A DNA stretch of 64,000 nt from the NCBI GenBank assembly GCA_947487895.1, contig CANKYF010000012.1, positions 1 to 64,000 on the forward strand, given 5' to 3'. A program made the translations under genes and the position numbers. The stretch comes from an uncultured Flavobacteriaceae bacterium (lineage in GTDB: Bacteria > Bacteroidota > Bacteroidia > Flavobacteriales > Flavobacteriaceae). Each line of letters begins with the position of its first letter. Positions within the stretch are counted from its first letter, which is position 1. The notes below the pieces were generated by a model. The model had not been told where the DNA came from. It did no database searches and was given only the letters and a program-made list of their open reading frames with translations. Positions 63,018-64,000 of the stretch are shown here, in pieces.

Positions 63018-63656
63018 TTATTTTCCTCCAAAAAGCCCACCAAGTAAGCCTCCTAGTCCGCCTTTCTTTTTATCTCCACCTAAAACCATACCAGCAACAT
63101 CATCAATAACACTTCCATCGCCATCAGCATCTAAAATAGATTCTAAAAAGCTTTGTTCTTTTTGAGCAGAATTACCACCAAGTAATCCACCTAATAAATC
63201 ACCAATGCCATTAGATGAACTTACATTTTGTTGTCTGGTTTGTTTTCCTAAAACACCCATTAAGATTGGTGCAGCTACTTTTAAAATATTACCAACAGAG
63301 CCTGCATCTAATCCAGATTTTTGACCAATAACTTGTTCAACACCACTCTGTTTAGCACCTAAAACATGAGTTAATATTTTAGAGCCATCAGTTTTAACAT
63401 CTTCATCAACTCCTCCACTAAATAAACCTCCAAGATTATCTAAAATACTACCGTCATGCTTACCATTTAAAGCACTCATTAACCCTTCCGCTCCTTGTGA
63501 AGTTGAAGCATTACGTTGCATTGCTTTCATTAAAACTGGTAAAGCCATTGTTAAAACGCTACTAGTTTTGTTTGTATCATTTCCAGTAGATCCAGCAACA
63601 CCATTTATGATTGTTTTTCCTAGATCACTACCTAATAAATCTAATATTCCAGACAT
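63018..63656 (-). CDS. DUF937 family protein
   Basis: 212 residues without signal peptide. Two related helical segments (SGILDLLGSDLGKTIINGVAGS near the start, and VIGQKSGLDAGSVGNILKVAAPILMGVLGKQ at about 112-143) are typical of DUF937 (YidB-like). The region at about 150-180 and the tail are Gly/Leu-rich (GDLLGGLLGG, GGLGGLLGGLFGGK). ILDADGDGSVIDDV resembles a calcium-binding dockerin/EF-hand loop. Function unknown. Lies downstream of serA, separated by a terminator. Confidence 0.85.
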   Translation of the reverse strand: MSGILDLLGSDLGKTIINGVAGSTGNDTNKTSSVLTMALPVLMKAMQRNASTSQGAEGLMSALNGKHDGSILDNLGGLFSGGVDEDVKTDGSKILTHVLGAKQSGVEQVIGQKSGLDAGSVGNILKVAAPILMGVLGKQTRQQNVSSSNGIGDLLGGLLGGNSAQKEQSFLESILDADGDGSVIDDVAGMVLGGDKKKGGLGGLLGGLFGGK

Positions 63657-63705
63657 GTTTTTTGTTTTTATTAATTTATGTTAAAAAATATGGGTAAGGA
63701 AGGTA

Positions 63706-63737
63706 CAAAAAAAGTCCCAACTTATATAGTTAGGACT
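63706..63737 (-). terminator. Rho-independent terminator after serA
   Basis: Arms 63713-63722 and 63728-63737 pair over 10 positions with one G-U wobble in the minus-strand RNA; loop of 5; then seven T (complement of 63707-63713). It lies 34 bases past the serA stop. Confidence 0.8.
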
Positions 63738-63770
63738 CGAATATAACTTTTAAGTCACATTTTAAAGGTA

Positions 63771-64000
63771 TTACCCTAAAATGCTTATTATTTGTGATGC
63801 TAATTCTGTACCAATTCTATCTTGCGCTTCATTTGTTGCAGCACCAGTGTGTGGTGTTAATGATAATGCAGGATTCATTAATAACTGAATTTCTGGTTTT
63901 GGCTCTTTTTCAAAAACATCTAGTGCAGCTCTAGCTACTTTACCACTTTCTATAGCTTTTACAAGTGCAACTTCATTAACTACACCACCACGAGCAGCGT
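63771..64000 (-). CDS. serA: D-3-phosphoglycerate dehydrogenase, C-terminal part (runs off the window)
   Basis: 76 codons ending at TAA (63771-63773); the gene continues beyond 64000. The translation AARGGVVNEVALVKAIESG, VARAALDVFEKEP and ALSLTPHTGAATNEAQDRI is the end of the NAD-binding domain of D-2-hydroxyacid dehydrogenases, with the catalytic His in TPHTGAAT. It ends without an ACT domain, as in short-form phosphoglycerate dehydrogenases of the first step of serine synthesis. Another 2-hydroxyacid dehydrogenase of the family cannot be excluded. Confidence 0.88.
   Translation of the reverse strand, partial: AARGGVVNEVALVKAIESGKVARAALDVFEKEPKPEIQLLMNPALSLTPHTGAATNEAQDRIGTELASQIISILG

Overview
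The window is a gene-dense stretch of chromosome from a member of the Bacteroidota, most probably a marine Flavobacteriaceae. The support is low GC, almost no Shine-Dalgarno sites, promoters of the Bacteroidota form (TTTG, about 19 nt, TAnnTTTG), a type IX secretion C-terminal domain, many Bacteroidota-only families (DUF4835, DUF6146, DUF6787, DUF6913, BatA-type vWA protein, long GAPDH) and a beta-agarase-like GH16 enzyme. No tRNA, rRNA or CRISPR array was seen, and no gene-free stretch exceeds about 300 bases.

Layout. 1-70: probable end of an IS3-like element abutting a lipoprotein gene. 64-4382 (minus): two envelope proteins, long-form GAPDH and an HtrA protease. 4566-8583 (plus): dapF, a GNAT acetyltransferase, mltG, a DUF2279 protein and a lysozyme-like protein. 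8651-12706 (minus): dnaA, a low-molecular-weight phosphatase, a T9SS-tagged sugar dehydrogenase and an RsmI-like methylase. 12899-16077: thioesterase, then a minus cluster with YigZ, HAD hydrolase, ribD and a LEA-type lipoprotein. 16125-21735: GNAT, prmC, ligA, and two polytopic membrane proteins around a DoxX protein. 21728-23410 (minus): a 5'-nucleotidase split into two genes. 23469-36791 (plus): DUF6913-dapA-Kir channel, bamD-rpoZ-coaBC-DUF4835-recN, fabI, GT2-YbbR-coaE, and a histidine kinase/response regulator pair. 36876-46547 (minus): NTF2-like protein, CPBP protease, LytTR regulator, GH16 enzyme, a four-gene BatA/dihydroorotase-like operon, an HTH-membrane fusion and a glycosyltransferase. 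46645-53660: M61 and S10 peptidases, TIGR02757 protein, MFS transporter, LolD-like ATPase, folE. 53942-58273: a small membrane protein and a tandem pair of TPR histidine kinases, one of which has lost its catalytic residues. 58524-61951 (minus): TonB receptor operon. 62004-64000 (minus): DUF6787, DUF6146, DUF937 and the end of serA.

Most genes are housekeeping: lysine/diaminopimelate synthesis (dapF, dapA), peptidoglycan processing, CoA synthesis (coaBC, coaE), replication and repair (dnaA, ligA, recN), outer-membrane assembly (bamD) and cofactor synthesis (ribD, folE). Short gaps, 1-14 bp overlaps and several hairpin terminators delimit the transcription units.

The less ordinary content is: intergenic repeat elements, one sitting in the loop of a terminator and one apparently captured in frame in prmC; a 184-bp nested inverted repeat; a pseudokinase duplicated next to an intact kinase; a dihydroorotase-like protein and a CoaBC with altered catalytic residues; and several -7 promoter boxes so close to start codons that the mRNAs should be leaderless or nearly so. 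I found no clear candidate for a wholly new multi-gene system; the TonB receptor operon with a Cys/His-motif protein and the kinase/pseudokinase pair are the best candidates for undescribed biology.
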